From Neobacillus niacini (lineage in GTDB: Bacteria > Bacillota > Bacilli > Bacillales > Cytobacillaceae): DNA of 64,000 nucleotides. This document shows, one piece after another, positions 27,102 to 35,857 of this stretch. Location: the NCBI RefSeq assembly GCF_023715785.1, contig NZ_JAMBOX010000019.1:1-64000 (forward strand). The letters run 5' to 3'. The number at the start of each line of letters is the position of its first letter. Positions within the stretch are counted from its first letter, which is position 1. Under the pieces are notes generated by a model that did no database searches, was not told the origin of the DNA, and saw only the letters and a program-made list of their open reading frames with translations. The position numbers were made by a program, and so were the translations under genes.

Positions 27102-28673
27102 ATGTTTGTTTTCCAGAAGAAGCGAAAACCAAAACATCAAAAAACATTGAGTGCGATGCCATTTAATGAAGAGCTTAGTGATGACCTATCTGAAAATGAA
27201 AAAATTGTAACAAAAATCTTTCATAATTGCGGGGATTTTATCGTCCGGCCGATCCAGATTAACGGTAAGCCAAAAATTTTAATGTTTTATTTGGAAGGAT
27301 TATTGGATACGAAAAACCTGGAAATTGTCATGTTAAAACCATTGCTCTTTCAAGGATTGCCAGAAGGATTGGGAGAAATTACTTCACTCAAACAAATTAT
27401 CGACCAAAATCTCATTCCCGGTTCATCGTTTAAGACAGTTTCGAAGCTTGAAAAGCTTGTTGAAGGAGTATTAAAAGGCGAGTTAGGCATCATTGTTGAC
27501 GGTGAAAAAAATGCTTTACTTGCAGATTTTAAAGGGATGGAGCAAAGAAACGTCGCTGAACCGGCAACTGAGGTGACCATTCGCGGTCCACGTGACGGCT
27601 TTACCGAGAACATAAGAGTCAACAGCTCGTTAATAAGAAGAAGAATCCGCAGTACCAGATTAAAATTGGAACTTCTTACGATTGGGGAACTTTCACGGAC
27701 GGATGTTGCAATCGCCTATATCGATGGGATTGCACCTGAATCATTACTAAAAGAAGTTCGATCAAGGCTTAGCAGGATAGAAATAGACGGGATTCTCGAC
27801 TCTGAGTATTTAGAGGAATTTATCGAGGATGTCCCGTATACTCCCTTTCCGCAAATACAGAATACCGAGCGGCCTGACATTGTCACGGCAAATTTGCTTG
27901 AAGGCAAGGTTGCTATCCTTGTAGATAATACGCCATTTGCCCTCATTGTCCCCATGACCTTTTGGAGTGGGCTGCAGGCGGTGGAGGATTACTATGAACG
28001 TTTTTGGTACACCTCCTTTATTCGAATCGTCCGTTATGTCTTATTCAATACAACCATGTATTTACCATCTATTTATGTTGCTTTGACCACTTATCATCCA
28101 AAGCTTATTCCTACAACGCTCTTGATCAGTGTTGCTGCCGCACGGGAAGGCGTCCCGTTTCCGGCCATCATTGAAGCACTGATTATGGAGTTTGTCTTTG
28201 AGGGGCTGCGCGAAGCGGGGATTCGTCTGCCCAAAGCCGTGGGTTCAGCCGTTAGTATTGTCGGGGCACTGGTGATTGGCCAGGCGGCGGTCCAGGCCGG
28301 CATCGTTTCCGCACCAATGGTCATTGTTGTCGCCACGACCGGCATTGCTTCATTTGCAATCCCCAGGTATAACCTTGGAACAGCGCTAAGGCTTGTCCGA
28401 TTTCCAATGTTAATTTTGGCTGGAATATTTGGTCTATATGGTATTTGCATCGGTTTTATTGCGCTAACGATTCATCTAGTGAACCTAAGGTCCTTTGGTG
28501 TCCCCTACTTTACACCGGTAGCACCGCAAATCCCTAGTGACCTCAAGGATGTGTTAATCCGTGCACCGAGATGGGCTGATAGGTATGGCCCTATTTTTAC
28601 CTTTGGCAGGAATAAACAGCGGGTTGACTCTGGGCAAATGCCCAGCCCGGAACGTGGGGGAGCTGACCAATGA
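27102..28673 (+). CDS. GerA-family germinant receptor subunit A
   Basis: This 523-residue protein has the GerA layout: a soluble N-terminal domain (about 1-280) with TEVTIRGPRDGFTENIRVN, and a C-terminal domain of five to six membrane segments beginning near residue 300. PFPAIIEALIMEFVFEGLREAGIRLP is a family hallmark. It forms a nutrient receptor in the spore inner membrane with the B and C subunits. GAAGGGTGG precedes ATG 27102; the in-frame GTG at 27084 is less likely. The stop overlaps the C-subunit start. Confidence 0.94.
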   Translation: MFVFQKKRKPKHQKTLSAMPFNEELSDDLSENEKIVTKIFHNCGDFIVRPIQINGKPKILMFYLEGLLDTKNLEIVMLKPLLFQGLPEGLGEITSLKQIIDQNLIPGSSFKTVSKLEKLVEGVLKGELGIIVDGEKNALLADFKGMEQRNVAEPATEVTIRGPRDGFTENIRVNSSLIRRRIRSTRLKLELLTIGELSRTDVAIAYIDGIAPESLLKEVRSRLSRIEIDGILDSEYLEEFIEDVPYTPFPQIQNTERPDIVTANLLEGKVAILVDNTPFALIVPMTFWSGLQAVEDYYERFWYTSFIRIVRYVLFNTTMYLPSIYVALTTYHPKLIPTTLLISVAAAREGVPFPAIIEALIMEFVFEGLREAGIRLPKAVGSAVSIVGALVIGQAAVQAGIVSAPMVIVVATTGIASFAIPRYNLGTALRLVRFPMLILAGIFGLYGICIGFIALTIHLVNLRSFGVPYFTPVAPQIPSDLKDVLIRAPRWADRYGPIFTFGRNKQRVDSGQMPSPERGGADQ

Positions 28674-29860
28674 AAAAGGTGTTTTCCCTACTCATTTGTT
28701 TAGTTATCCTTACCGGCTGCTGGGACCGCAAAGAATTAAATGAACGGTCTATCTGGCTGGCCACAGGCTGGGACGTGGCCGAGGATGGTGGTGTGGAAAT
28801 TAGCGGCCAAATTGTCATTCCCGCCAATGTACAAACTCAAGGAGGCGGCGGCGGAGCAACCGGGCAAGGGTTTTTTGCCATTTCGGCAAAAGGAAAAGAC
28901 GTCAGAGATGCCTTGCAAAACATGCAGGCCAAGCTTCCGCGCGAGGCATTCTTCGGCCAGCGCCGCGTGATATTCCTCGGTGAAGAACTTGCTAAGCGTG
29001 GAGTTAAAGACAAACTTGACATTAACGGCCGTTCCGCCGACGTCAGTCTTCGCACAGATATATTTGTGATAAAGGGCGGTACTGCCAAGGAGATCATAAC
29101 GATTGCGAATCCATTGGAGAAATCGCCTGTAATTGCTACATTAAAAGAACATCAAGAAAGCGGCGGCAGAGGCGATACGGCCTACTTAAACTTCCTTACC
29201 GCCGCCAACCGTGATGGCATAACCCCATCCATCCCATCTATAGAGATTACCAAGTCATTGGAAGGAAAAGCGGCCGGAAAAGAGAAATCACCAAACCCAA
29301 AACTATTGCGCTTGGCAGGTGTCAGTGTATTTGATAAACAGCTAAAGATGAAAGGTTTTTTGAATAACGAAGAAAATAGGAACATCCTGTGGGTTATGGG
29401 ATTCCTAAAAAAAATGACCATTACCATAAAAGACGGAGGCGGCGATAAAAGCATTGACTTAAGGAGTATCCGCAGTAAAATCAAACCAACATTTGATAAG
29501 AATGGAAAACCGAGCTTTACCGTCACCCTGACAGGAGAAGGAGCCCTTACCGAAAACAATTCCGGGCTGGATGTTACGTATGCTGATAATCTTAGACGTT
29601 TGGAAAAGGAATTTTCCAAACAAGCACAAGATCATGTGCAGCAAACGATAAATAAAGTTCAAAAGGAATACCGCTTGGACATACTTGGTCTTGGCGAGAT
29701 CCTCCATCGACATCATCCTAATAGGTGGAAAAAATTAAAAACCAATTGGGATCAAACCTTTCCGGGAACCACTATTACAGTTCAAGCGAAAATCAAAGTA
29801 AAACAAATTGGAATGAGTGGGCCATCCTTATTATATAGGGAAAGTGAGATTAAAAAATGA
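28670..29860 (+). CDS. Ger(x)C-family germinant receptor lipoprotein (C subunit)
   Basis: A 396-residue lipoprotein with signal peptide MKKVFSLLICLVILTGC; the lipobox is LTGC and the mature part starts CWDRKELN, the usual GerC start. It is secreted to the outer face of the spore inner membrane and lipidated. The stop overlaps the B-subunit start (ATGA). Gene order A-C-B differs from the gerAA-AB-AC order of B. subtilis but is common in other bacilli. Confidence 0.94.
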   Translation: MKKVFSLLICLVILTGCWDRKELNERSIWLATGWDVAEDGGVEISGQIVIPANVQTQGGGGGATGQGFFAISAKGKDVRDALQNMQAKLPREAFFGQRRVIFLGEELAKRGVKDKLDINGRSADVSLRTDIFVIKGGTAKEIITIANPLEKSPVIATLKEHQESGGRGDTAYLNFLTAANRDGITPSIPSIEITKSLEGKAAGKEKSPNPKLLRLAGVSVFDKQLKMKGFLNNEENRNILWVMGFLKKMTITIKDGGGDKSIDLRSIRSKIKPTFDKNGKPSFTVTLTGEGALTENNSGLDVTYADNLRRLEKEFSKQAQDHVQQTINKVQKEYRLDILGLGEILHRHHPNRWKKLKTNWDQTFPGTTITVQAKIKVKQIGMSGPSLLYRESEIKK

Positions 29861-30957
29861 AGCTTTCAGGGCTGCAGATATTTTGGCTGATGTACACGTT
29901 TCAAACAGGAAATATCATCTTGCTTACAATCAGTCCGGTCATGAAGGATGCCAAGCAGGATGTCTGGATTGCTTATTTAATTGCCAGCGTTTTAGGGGTG
30001 CTAATCGTTTATATTGCGGTTAAAACGGCGCTTCAGAATCCCAGTCAGACCCTGATTGTTTTCAGCAAACGAATTTTGGGGAAATGGCTTGGGACGGTAA
30101 TTGTGCTTGTTTATCTTGTTCAATGGTATTCGGTCATTGGCAATATTTTAAGAGAATTTGCCGATTTTACGATTACAGTTTTGCTCCCACGCACACCGTC
30201 TTGGGTTCTTTTATTAACCATGGTTTTACTCCTCGTCTATATTACCTATATAGGAGGAATCGAAGGAATTGGGCGCTGTTGCGAAGTTTTTGGTCCCATT
30301 ATCATGTTCTCCGTCGTGATGCTGGTGATTTTTTCGATGAAGGATTTTAATGCCGCAAATTTATTACCAGTTTTTACCGATACTGGCGTGGTGCCGATTT
30401 TGAATGGGGCATTAACACCACTCGCCTTCCTTGGTGAGTCTGTCATCATGTTAATGCTGGTTTCCTTCACGGACAAACCAGATAAAGCATTAAAAGGTGC
30501 AGTGTGGGGCATTACACTTTCTGCCTTAACCGTAACGATTGTTGCTGTTTGTGTGCTGTTGGTCTTCGGTCCAGATATCTCTGCTAAACTGCGGCATCCC
30601 TCTTTTGATGTTACCAGTTATATTTCAATCTTGGGGTTTATCCAAAACCTTGAAATTATTGCGGTATTAGTCTGGATTTTAAGTGTTTTTGTAAAATTGT
30701 CACTCTATTTCTTTGCGGCAAATTATGGGACTGCCCAACTGTTCAAAGTTAAAAACTGGCGGACGCTCATCTGGTTTACCGCGCCACTTTTTTTCTGTTT
30801 GGCCATGTTTGTCCCAAGCCACTCCTATACGTTTGGTTACATGAAAACGTATTGGGTTTATTATGCATTACCCATTAATATGGCAGGTATTCCCCTGCTG
30901 TTGTTACTTGTAGGGAGCATCCGAAAAAAGCTGGCCCTAGCGCCACCCGGACAGTAA
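29857..30957 (+). CDS. Endospore germination permease (GerB-family subunit)
   Basis: A 366-residue protein of ten membrane segments in the APC-like GerB family. The first segment LSGLQIFWLMYTFQTGN is typical. Subunit B holds the germinant binding site in related receptors; the ligand cannot be predicted from sequence. It ends the A-C-B operon and is followed by a strong terminator. Confidence 0.94.
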   Translation: MKLSGLQIFWLMYTFQTGNIILLTISPVMKDAKQDVWIAYLIASVLGVLIVYIAVKTALQNPSQTLIVFSKRILGKWLGTVIVLVYLVQWYSVIGNILREFADFTITVLLPRTPSWVLLLTMVLLLVYITYIGGIEGIGRCCEVFGPIIMFSVVMLVIFSMKDFNAANLLPVFTDTGVVPILNGALTPLAFLGESVIMLMLVSFTDKPDKALKGAVWGITLSALTVTIVAVCVLLVFGPDISAKLRHPSFDVTSYISILGFIQNLEIIAVLVWILSVFVKLSLYFFAANYGTAQLFKVKNWRTLIWFTAPLFFCLAMFVPSHSYTFGYMKTYWVYYALPINMAGIPLLLLLVGSIRKKLALAPPGQ

Positions 30958-30972
30958 CGTGTTATGCTGAAA

Positions 30973-30999
30973 AAACCGGAGGTGTGTTAACCTCCGGTT
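30973..30999. terminator. Bidirectional terminator, germination operon / RHH gene
   Basis: AACCGGAGG and CCTCCGGTT form a 9-bp stem. It has T-runs on both strands and separates the convergent ger operon and RHH gene. Confidence 0.85.
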
Positions 31000-31182
31000 T
31001 TAATCTTCTTCGTTTTCATTGGATTTCCCTGATTTTTTCAGTCTCCCGGAATCCTTTAACGCTTTTTTGATAATTACTTCAATTTGCGCATTCACACTAC
31101 GGAATTCGTCCTCCGCCCATTTTTCCAAGGCATCATATACCTTGGGATCAATGCGCAGCAGGAATCGTTTTTTTTCAGCCAC
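31000..31182 (-). CDS. Arc/MetJ-type ribbon-helix-helix protein (60 aa)
   Basis: A 60-residue protein whose first 45 residues form a ribbon-helix-helix fold (KRFLLRIDPKVYDALEKWA, then SVNAQIEVIIKKAL). The C-terminus is charged. The gene ends 11 nt from the SPFH gene, so the two are likely cotranscribed. No toxin partner is adjacent; a DNA-binding role is inferred from the fold only. Confidence 0.82.
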   Translation of the reverse strand: MAEKKRFLLRIDPKVYDALEKWAEDEFRSVNAQIEVIIKKALKDSGRLKKSGKSNENEED

Positions 31183-31193
31183 AAAATCACACC

Positions 31194-32060
31194 CTAGTAA
31201 ATCGATCCTGTATTGATTACCGGCTGGCTCCCTTTTTCAGAAACAATTGCCACCATTAAATTATTGACCATCTGTGCTTTCTTTTCTTCATCAAGGTCCA
31301 CAATTCCTTCTTCCTTCAATTGGTCAATTGCCGATTTAACCATCGTAACCGCACCTTCCACGATGACCTTCCGGGCGGCCAGCACCGCTTTCGCCTGCTG
31401 TCTTTGCAGCATCGCATGGGCAATTTCACTGGAATAGGCCAAGTGCATGATTCTTGCTTCGATAATCTCTACGCCTGCCAGTTCCAAACGCTTTTGCAAG
31501 TCCTTGGTCAATTCATTCGCCACTTCATCAGAGTGCTGGCGCAGCGAAATTTCGAAATCATTATTGACATTGTCATAAGGGTACTGGCTGGCAATGTGGC
31601 GCAGCCCGGTTTCACTTTGTGTATGGACAAACTCTTTGTAATCCTCCACGTCAAACACTGCCTTTGCTGAATCAAACACTTTATACACGACTACCGCGGC
31701 AATTTCAATCGGATTTCCTTCCAAATCATTTACTTTTAATTTATCGCTATTAAAGTTGATTACTCTGAGAGATACAGTTTTTCTTAACGTTAGCGGAACC
31801 GTCAGCCAAAATCCTTCTTGCTTGATGACACCCAGGTACCGGCCGAACAGAGTAAACACTTTGGCCTGGTTCGGCTGAATAATCGTGAACCCGGACACCA
31901 ACAGAAATAGCACGATTGCACACAGTATGGCAAAGGCAAATGATAGGAAACTCTCAGTTAAGACAAAATTTCTAAAAAAGATTACTGTTACTGCAGCAAT
32001 TAACAGGAACAATATAACTCCTAAAAATCCGTTAAGCTTAAACATCTCTTTCTCTCTCAT
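31194..32060 (-). CDS. SPFH/band-7 domain membrane protein
   Basis: A 288-residue protein with two N-terminal membrane segments (about residues 10-65) followed by an SPFH domain that starts near FTIIQPNQAKVFTLFGRYLGV and a helical region with AYSSEIAHAMLQRQQAKAVLAARKVIVEGAV. Such proteins form membrane scaffolds of the flotillin/HflK-C group. No protease partner is adjacent. GGGAGTGG precedes the ATG. Confidence 0.9.
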   Translation of the reverse strand: MREKEMFKLNGFLGVILFLLIAAVTVIFFRNFVLTESFLSFAFAILCAIVLFLLVSGFTIIQPNQAKVFTLFGRYLGVIKQEGFWLTVPLTLRKTVSLRVINFNSDKLKVNDLEGNPIEIAAVVVYKVFDSAKAVFDVEDYKEFVHTQSETGLRHIASQYPYDNVNNDFEISLRQHSDEVANELTKDLQKRLELAGVEIIEARIMHLAYSSEIAHAMLQRQQAKAVLAARKVIVEGAVTMVKSAIDQLKEEGIVDLDEEKKAQMVNNLMVAIVSEKGSQPVINTGSIY

Positions 32061-32231
32061 CGTAAACCACTCCCTTTTCGAGATATTAACTCTATATCAT
32101 TATGATATCACTTTGTTATCAAAAAGGGAATGGGTTAATTCGTTTTCATCAACCAATTTTTAGATGTAAATCTTTTTTGCACAGTGGAAATAAAGTATAA
32201 TTCTTGTAACTGGATTTCGGAGGTAAGCCGC

Positions 32232-32810
32232 ATGACACTTATGGAATTAAATATCGAAGGTTTCAGGCTAATTAATGACCTTGGCAAGCAATACACGTTT
32301 TTAAACCCCACCATTGTAGCGATTGCCGAGTATACGCTGTATGCAATAATTATTTGCATGCTTTTTTACGGATTCTCCAAAAATGGACGGAATCGGGTAA
32401 TGGTGATTTGTTCTATTTTCACCATTACTTTTGCAGAATTACTTGGAAGATTGGTTGGAATGCTTCACTCTAACCAGCAGCCCTTTGCCGAACTGGCGGC
32501 TGTTAATAAGCTGATTGAAAAAGCAGTCAATAATTCTTTTCCAAGCGACCATACGATTTTGGTTTTTTCAATTTGTGTGACCTTTTGGCTGTTTAAGAGA
32601 GGACGGAGCTCTTTATTAGTGTTGTTGGCTGTGCTAGTAGGGTTTTCGCGGATTTGGGTCGGGGTTCATTACCCTGGGGATGTTCTTGTCGGCGCAGTGC
32701 TCAGTATCATTTCGGCCGTGATTGTGTACCGGGCTGTTCCGAAGCTGGGGTTTATTCGGAAATTATCAGGAGTACAGGATCAAAATCATTCGAGGTTTGA
32801 ACATTTATAA
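32232..32810 (+). CDS. BcrC-like undecaprenyl-diphosphatase (PAP2 family)
   Basis: This 192-residue membrane protein has the PAP2 motifs C2 (FPSDHTILVF, near residue 103) and C3 (SRIWVGVHYPGDV, near residue 137), as in BcrC of B. subtilis, which recycles undecaprenyl pyrophosphate. The C1 motif, KX6RP in active relatives, reads SNQQPF, so the usual arginine is replaced by glutamine. ATG 32232 is chosen because CGGAGG precedes it. A terminator follows, then array E. Confidence 0.85.
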   Translation: MTLMELNIEGFRLINDLGKQYTFLNPTIVAIAEYTLYAIIICMLFYGFSKNGRNRVMVICSIFTITFAELLGRLVGMLHSNQQPFAELAAVNKLIEKAVNNSFPSDHTILVFSICVTFWLFKRGRSSLLVLLAVLVGFSRIWVGVHYPGDVLVGAVLSIISAVIVYRAVPKLGFIRKLSGVQDQNHSRFEHL

Positions 32811-32824
32811 TATTTTACGAAAAA

Positions 32825-32851
32825 TACCTGGGCGAACCGGGTGTTTTTTTT
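32825..32851 (+). terminator. Intrinsic terminator of the bcrC-like gene
   Basis: ACCTGG and CCGGGT (one G-T pair) form a short stem with loop GCGAA, followed by eight Ts after GTG. Array E starts about 10 nt further on. Confidence 0.8.
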
Positions 32852-32859
32852 AGAGTATA

Positions 32860-33076
32860 CTATTCAAACGTTTAATTAAGAATGTGTTGTACTAATCAAT
32901 CGTTTGGTTAAAAAGTCATGTATTGAGAATTCAAGGTTTGCCATCAAATAGGATATACTACTCAAACGTTTGATTAAAAATAGGACTATACTAATCAATC
33001 GTTTGGTTAAGGTCTATTGAAACTAATCAATCGTTTGGTTAATATCCATTGAAGGTTATTCAAACGTTTGGTTAGC
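32860..33076. repeat. Array E: seven phased palindromes every 32-34 bp
   Basis: Imperfect palindromes of the type CTAATCAATCGTTTGGTTAA are centred at 32869, 32901, 32935 (degenerate), 32967, 33000, 33032 and 33065. Spacings are 32, 34, 32, 33, 32 and 33 bp, near three helical turns. The half-site is TTAACCAAACG or a variant; one centre is TCAAACGTTTGA. The 12-13 bp between palindromes are AT-rich and partly similar. The site lies between two convergent genes, so it is not an ordinary promoter operator. A hairpin GCGGCTGGA/TCCGGCCGC follows at 33089-33115. Confidence 0.88.
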
Positions 33077-33120
33077 TCATGAATGAGCGGCTGGAGGTGT
33101 TCATTCCGGCCGCCTTTGCT

Positions 33121-33903
33121 TTATGACCCTGTAGACCGGTAGTGCCTAACACCCAATTGCCAGAAGAGAACGCATGGCAGGATAAACAAGCTGCCAAGCG
33201 CAGGAATCAGCATATATAACAAGTCATTGCCATTATTTTTTCCGAGCAGGTACATCAGCGGCAAGTAGTTGACTGTCCCGAATGGAATCACATAAGTAAA
33301 AAAACGGGCCACCCATTTTTGATAAATATTCAGCGGATATTGCGCCATCTCCCGGCCGCCGTCGGTAAAAATATTGGCTACCTCCAGGCCCTGTACCGTC
33401 CAGAAACACATCGTCGCCTGGAGTATGAAGATGCCGGTAAAAATGAGCACACCGCTGGTAATCATCAATATCAGGGTTAAGATTTTGGCGGGGCTCCATT
33501 GGAGGGGCAGGCTCCCCAGTGCCCAGGCCAAAACGACGGCGCTTTGCAGAAGCCGGCCAAATCTCGTGAATTCAAATTTTGAGCCCAGGACTTGAATGAA
33601 CGTAGAGCGCGGCCTGACGAGAACCCGATCAAACTCACCCCTTACAACCATGCCGGAAAACATGTCAAACCCGCGGGCAAAACATTCACTTATCGCGAAT
33701 GCCATGTGGATTACCGCAAAGCACAGCGCCACTTCGAAAAAATCCCAGCCCCTGATTTGGCCAAAGCGTTCAAATAAAAAGTACAGCCCAGCAAAGACGG
33801 AAAACGGAATGAAAAACTGGCCGGTCATTAGCAGCAAAAAGGACGCCCGATACTGCATCTGCGATTTAAAAAGAATTTTTAAATACTTAAAATAAAGACT
33901 CAA
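33121..33903 (-). CDS. ABC-2 type exporter permease (DUF990-like), second subunit
   Basis: A 260-residue protein with six membrane segments of the ABC2_membrane_6 family. It begins MSLYFKYLKILFKSQMQYRASFL and carries the CFARGFDMFSGMVVRGEFDRVLVRP loop typical of the family. The TTG start has GGGGG upstream. It follows the first permease by 6 nt. The two permeases and the ATPase make one heterodimeric exporter of unknown substrate. Confidence 0.88.
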   Translation of the reverse strand: MSLYFKYLKILFKSQMQYRASFLLLMTGQFFIPFSVFAGLYFLFERFGQIRGWDFFEVALCFAVIHMAFAISECFARGFDMFSGMVVRGEFDRVLVRPRSTFIQVLGSKFEFTRFGRLLQSAVVLAWALGSLPLQWSPAKILTLILMITSGVLIFTGIFILQATMCFWTVQGLEVANIFTDGGREMAQYPLNIYQKWVARFFTYVIPFGTVNYLPLMYLLGKNNGNDLLYMLIPALGSLFILPCVLFWQLGVRHYRSTGS

Positions 33904-33909
33904 GGTGTG

Positions 33910-34713
33910 TCAGCCCCCTTGGACTACAACTTTTTTTAGGATATTGTTTAGCGCGAGCCTGCCCAACCAAACAAGACATAGGATGTACGCGAGTTGGATC
34001 ACGATGCCAATGATGGCATCGTTCTGTGGGATGTGTCCGGAATAGACGCGAAATGGAAAATCGGCTGTCCAGCGGAACGGAAGCACGTAAGCAATTTTTT
34101 GAAGCCATTCAGGCATTAACGGTACCGGGATGATGAGGCCGGCAAAAAACTCGCCAAGGACGCTGAAGATTAATAATGACCCGGTCGGTGACATCGTCAG
34201 AAAAACGGATATATACATGAACATCGAAACCGCCACCAACAGAAATAGGCCAAGAATTAACGAACTAATGAATAAGATGAATGCAGTGAAGCTTGGCGGC
34301 AGGGTCATGTCATACGGTTTTGGCAGAAAAAAAGCAACGATTAGGATTGGAAAGCAGCGCAATAGGGCGCTCGAAAGTCGTTGGGCGAGCAGCTTGGCAT
34401 ACCAAAATCCGTATAGTTCGCACGGCCGGCACAGCTCATAGGCGATGTTGCCGCTTGTAATGAGGTCGAACAGTTCGTTATCGCGAAACCAGATGGTCAC
34501 GAACACAAGAAACGCCTGCTGCAGCCATATGTAAGTAATAATTTCTTTTAATGAGATTGGTGGTGTGGTGACGGCATTCTCATAAAAGGCTTGGAAAACC
34601 ATGATGATGATGAAACCCCAGAAAAATTGCGTCGCCACCCCGGCGATTGCTGCAGCGCGGTATTGCATGCCCATTAGGAGACGGAGCTTTAGGACCGAAT
34701 GATACACCCTCAT
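33910..34713 (-). CDS. ABC-2 type exporter permease, first subunit
   Basis: A 267-residue six-TM protein, also of the ABC2_membrane_6 family, beginning MRVYHSVLKLRLLMGMQYRAAA. It has the matching loop FDLITSGNIAYELCRPCELYGFWYAK. Its ATG overlaps the ATPase stop (ATGA), so translation is coupled. Confidence 0.88.
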   Translation of the reverse strand: MRVYHSVLKLRLLMGMQYRAAAIAGVATQFFWGFIIIMVFQAFYENAVTTPPISLKEIITYIWLQQAFLVFVTIWFRDNELFDLITSGNIAYELCRPCELYGFWYAKLLAQRLSSALLRCFPILIVAFFLPKPYDMTLPPSFTAFILFISSLILGLFLLVAVSMFMYISVFLTMSPTGSLLIFSVLGEFFAGLIIPVPLMPEWLQKIAYVLPFRWTADFPFRVYSGHIPQNDAIIGIVIQLAYILCLVWLGRLALNNILKKVVVQGG

Positions 34714-35687
34714 ATTTGATACTCCTTATAGAGCTGGATAATGATATCCTCGATTGGCTGCGCCTCAATTGCGACATCCTTTAACTCTACTATATTGGAT
34801 AGCTGGGTAATCACTTCGGATGTGCTTGTGACATCCGTATCCACAGTGATAATGGCCCGTTCCGGTGTCCATGACAGGGTTTGGGTGCCCGGGATTTGGA
34901 GTGGTGTCGAGTTTTTTTGGTAGTCGGCGGTGATTGTCTTTTGTGTCGCGTATTGCTTCTTTAACTCCCCCAGTTGCCCATCGTACAGGAGGCTTCCTTT
35001 TCCAATTAGGATCACCCTGTCGGCTAGCGCCTCGATATCGTTCATATCGTGGGTTGTCAGGATAATTGTGACCCCTTTCTCCTTATTTATTGTTTTGATA
35101 AACTGGCGGACGGCAATTTTGGACACGGCATCAAGACCAATCGTCGGCTCGTCGAGGAATAAGATTTTGGGACTGTGAAGCAGTGATGCCGCAATCTCAC
35201 AGCGCATCCGCTGACCTAAACTAAGCTGTCTTACTGGCGAATTGATAATTTCCTGGAGTTCAAGTGTTTCAATGAGGAGATTCTTGGTAGTTTGATAGTC
35301 TTGCTGCGGTATTTTGTAAATATCTTTCAGAAGTTCAAAGGAATCGATGACCGGCACATCCCACCACAGCTGCGACCGATGTCCGAAAACGACGCCGATA
35401 TTTTTCACATACGCGGCCCTGTCCTTCCACGGTGTATAGCCCATAATTGTACAGGTGCCGGTGTCAGGCACCAAAATGCCGCTCATAATTTTGATGGTGG
35501 TCGACTTACCAGCACCGTTCGGTCCAATGTAGCCGACAATTTCTCCTTGGGTAATTTCAAATGTGACGTCTTTAAGAGCCTCTATGGTAGTATGTTCCCG
35601 ATAGAACAGCGCCTTAGCCGCCTGCTTCAGGCCGGTTTGGCGTTTTGCCACCTTGTAAGACTTGTTTATGCCCTGTAGTTGGATCAT
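34710..35687 (-). CDS. ABC exporter ATP-binding protein
   Basis: A 325-residue ATPase. Walker A is GYIGPNGAGKSTTIKIM near residue 55, the signature is LSLGQRMRCEIAASLL, Walker B is KILFLDEPTIGLD, and the switch histidine is in ILTTHDMND. The C-terminal 80 residues form the extension typical of exporter ATPases of this group. It is the first gene of the operon, behind a good sigma-A promoter. No regulator or immunity gene is adjacent to hint at the substrate. Confidence 0.92.
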   Translation of the reverse strand: MIQLQGINKSYKVAKRQTGLKQAAKALFYREHTTIEALKDVTFEITQGEIVGYIGPNGAGKSTTIKIMSGILVPDTGTCTIMGYTPWKDRAAYVKNIGVVFGHRSQLWWDVPVIDSFELLKDIYKIPQQDYQTTKNLLIETLELQEIINSPVRQLSLGQRMRCEIAASLLHSPKILFLDEPTIGLDAVSKIAVRQFIKTINKEKGVTIILTTHDMNDIEALADRVILIGKGSLLYDGQLGELKKQYATQKTITADYQKNSTPLQIPGTQTLSWTPERAIITVDTDVTSTSEVITQLSNIVELKDVAIEAQPIEDIIIQLYKEYQI

Positions 35688-35724
35688 TTCAGATTCCCCT
35701 CCTTTTGTAGAGTCATAGAGGGGT

Positions 35725-35754
35725 ATGATACCATTGTGATTGTGAAATTGTCAA
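35725..35754 (-). promoter_or_regulatory. Sigma-A promoter of the ABC exporter operon
   Basis: The minus strand has TTGACA (35749-35754), an 18-nt spacer and TATCAT (35725-35730). The ATPase start is about 30 nt downstream behind AAAGGAGGGG. Confidence 0.82.
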
Positions 35755-35857
35755 TAATTTTTAAATTCACAGAAATTTCATGTGTTGGCGTGGGATGAGT
35801 TGGATTTTTTTATAAAATGGACTTGGAGTTTATTTTTTCGAAAGGATGTGGGCAGAT

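Noticed and set aside
32860..33076. CRISPR array
   Set aside because: Repeats are only about 20 bp, imperfect and palindromic, the intervals are 12-13 bp and similar to each other, and no cas genes are near.
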